Assembly: GCA_943912835.1 (NCBI GenBank)
Contig: CALTVJ010000084.1
Span: 1 to 6,073, forward strand
Direction: 5' to 3'
DNA length: 6,073 bases
Origin: an uncultured Porphyromonas sp.
Lineage (GTDB): Bacteria; Bacteroidota; Bacteroidia; Bacteroidales; Porphyromonadaceae
The notes under the pieces were generated by a model. The model was given only the letters and a program-made list of their open reading frames with translations. It made no database searches and had not been told where the DNA came from. The translations under genes and the position numbers were made by a program. Positions within the stretch are counted from its first letter, which is position 1. Every line of letters begins with the position of its first letter. Positions 6,055-6,073 of this stretch are shown here, piece after piece.

Positions 6055-6073
6055 CAAGTACTATGAACAAGAC

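Noticed and set aside
1..6073. CRISPR array, insertion sequence, tRNA or rRNA gene
   Set aside because: No regularly spaced repeats, transposase-like frame, cloverleaf or rRNA-like stretch was seen on either strand.

Overview
The window looks like chromosomal DNA from a member of the Bacteroidota, most likely order Bacteroidales and possibly Porphyromonas-like; the genus is a guess. Three things point there: Rho carries the long Lys/Glu/Ser-rich insertion typical of that phylum, the outer-membrane protein joins a carboxypeptidase-regulatory-like domain to a plug and a beta-barrel, and the intergenic regions hold matches to the Bacteroidota promoter element TAnnTTTG with little Shine-Dalgarno signal.

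Layout: positions 1-143 (+) are the last 46 codons of a ketopantoate reductase (panE, pantothenate/CoA synthesis). It converges on a minus-strand rho-mltG pair, and both transcripts share one strong bidirectional hairpin terminator (169-213). On the minus strand, rho (1265-3097) is followed after about a dozen bases by mltG (212-1252), which starts at GTG or TTG. The rho leader is long (about 140 nt from the predicted promoter) and can form competing hairpins, which suggests attenuation or autoregulation. Upstream of it, a further minus-strand gene (3547-5877) encodes a 776-residue TonB-dependent-receptor-like outer-membrane beta-barrel protein, ended by its own hairpin terminator (3427-3466). 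Its predicted promoter has nine Ts inside the spacer between the two promoter elements. The right edge carries a plus-strand promoter-like element, presumably for a divergent gene just outside the window.

How the genes work together: rho and mltG are core functions (transcription termination, and setting glycan-strand length in the cell wall) that are probably co-transcribed. The outer-membrane protein is a separate transcription unit. No mobile element, CRISPR array, tRNA or rRNA gene was seen. I did not find a clear new multi-gene system. The most interesting signals are regulatory: the competing hairpins before rho, the Rho disordered insertion, and the poly-T tract in the outer-membrane-protein promoter.
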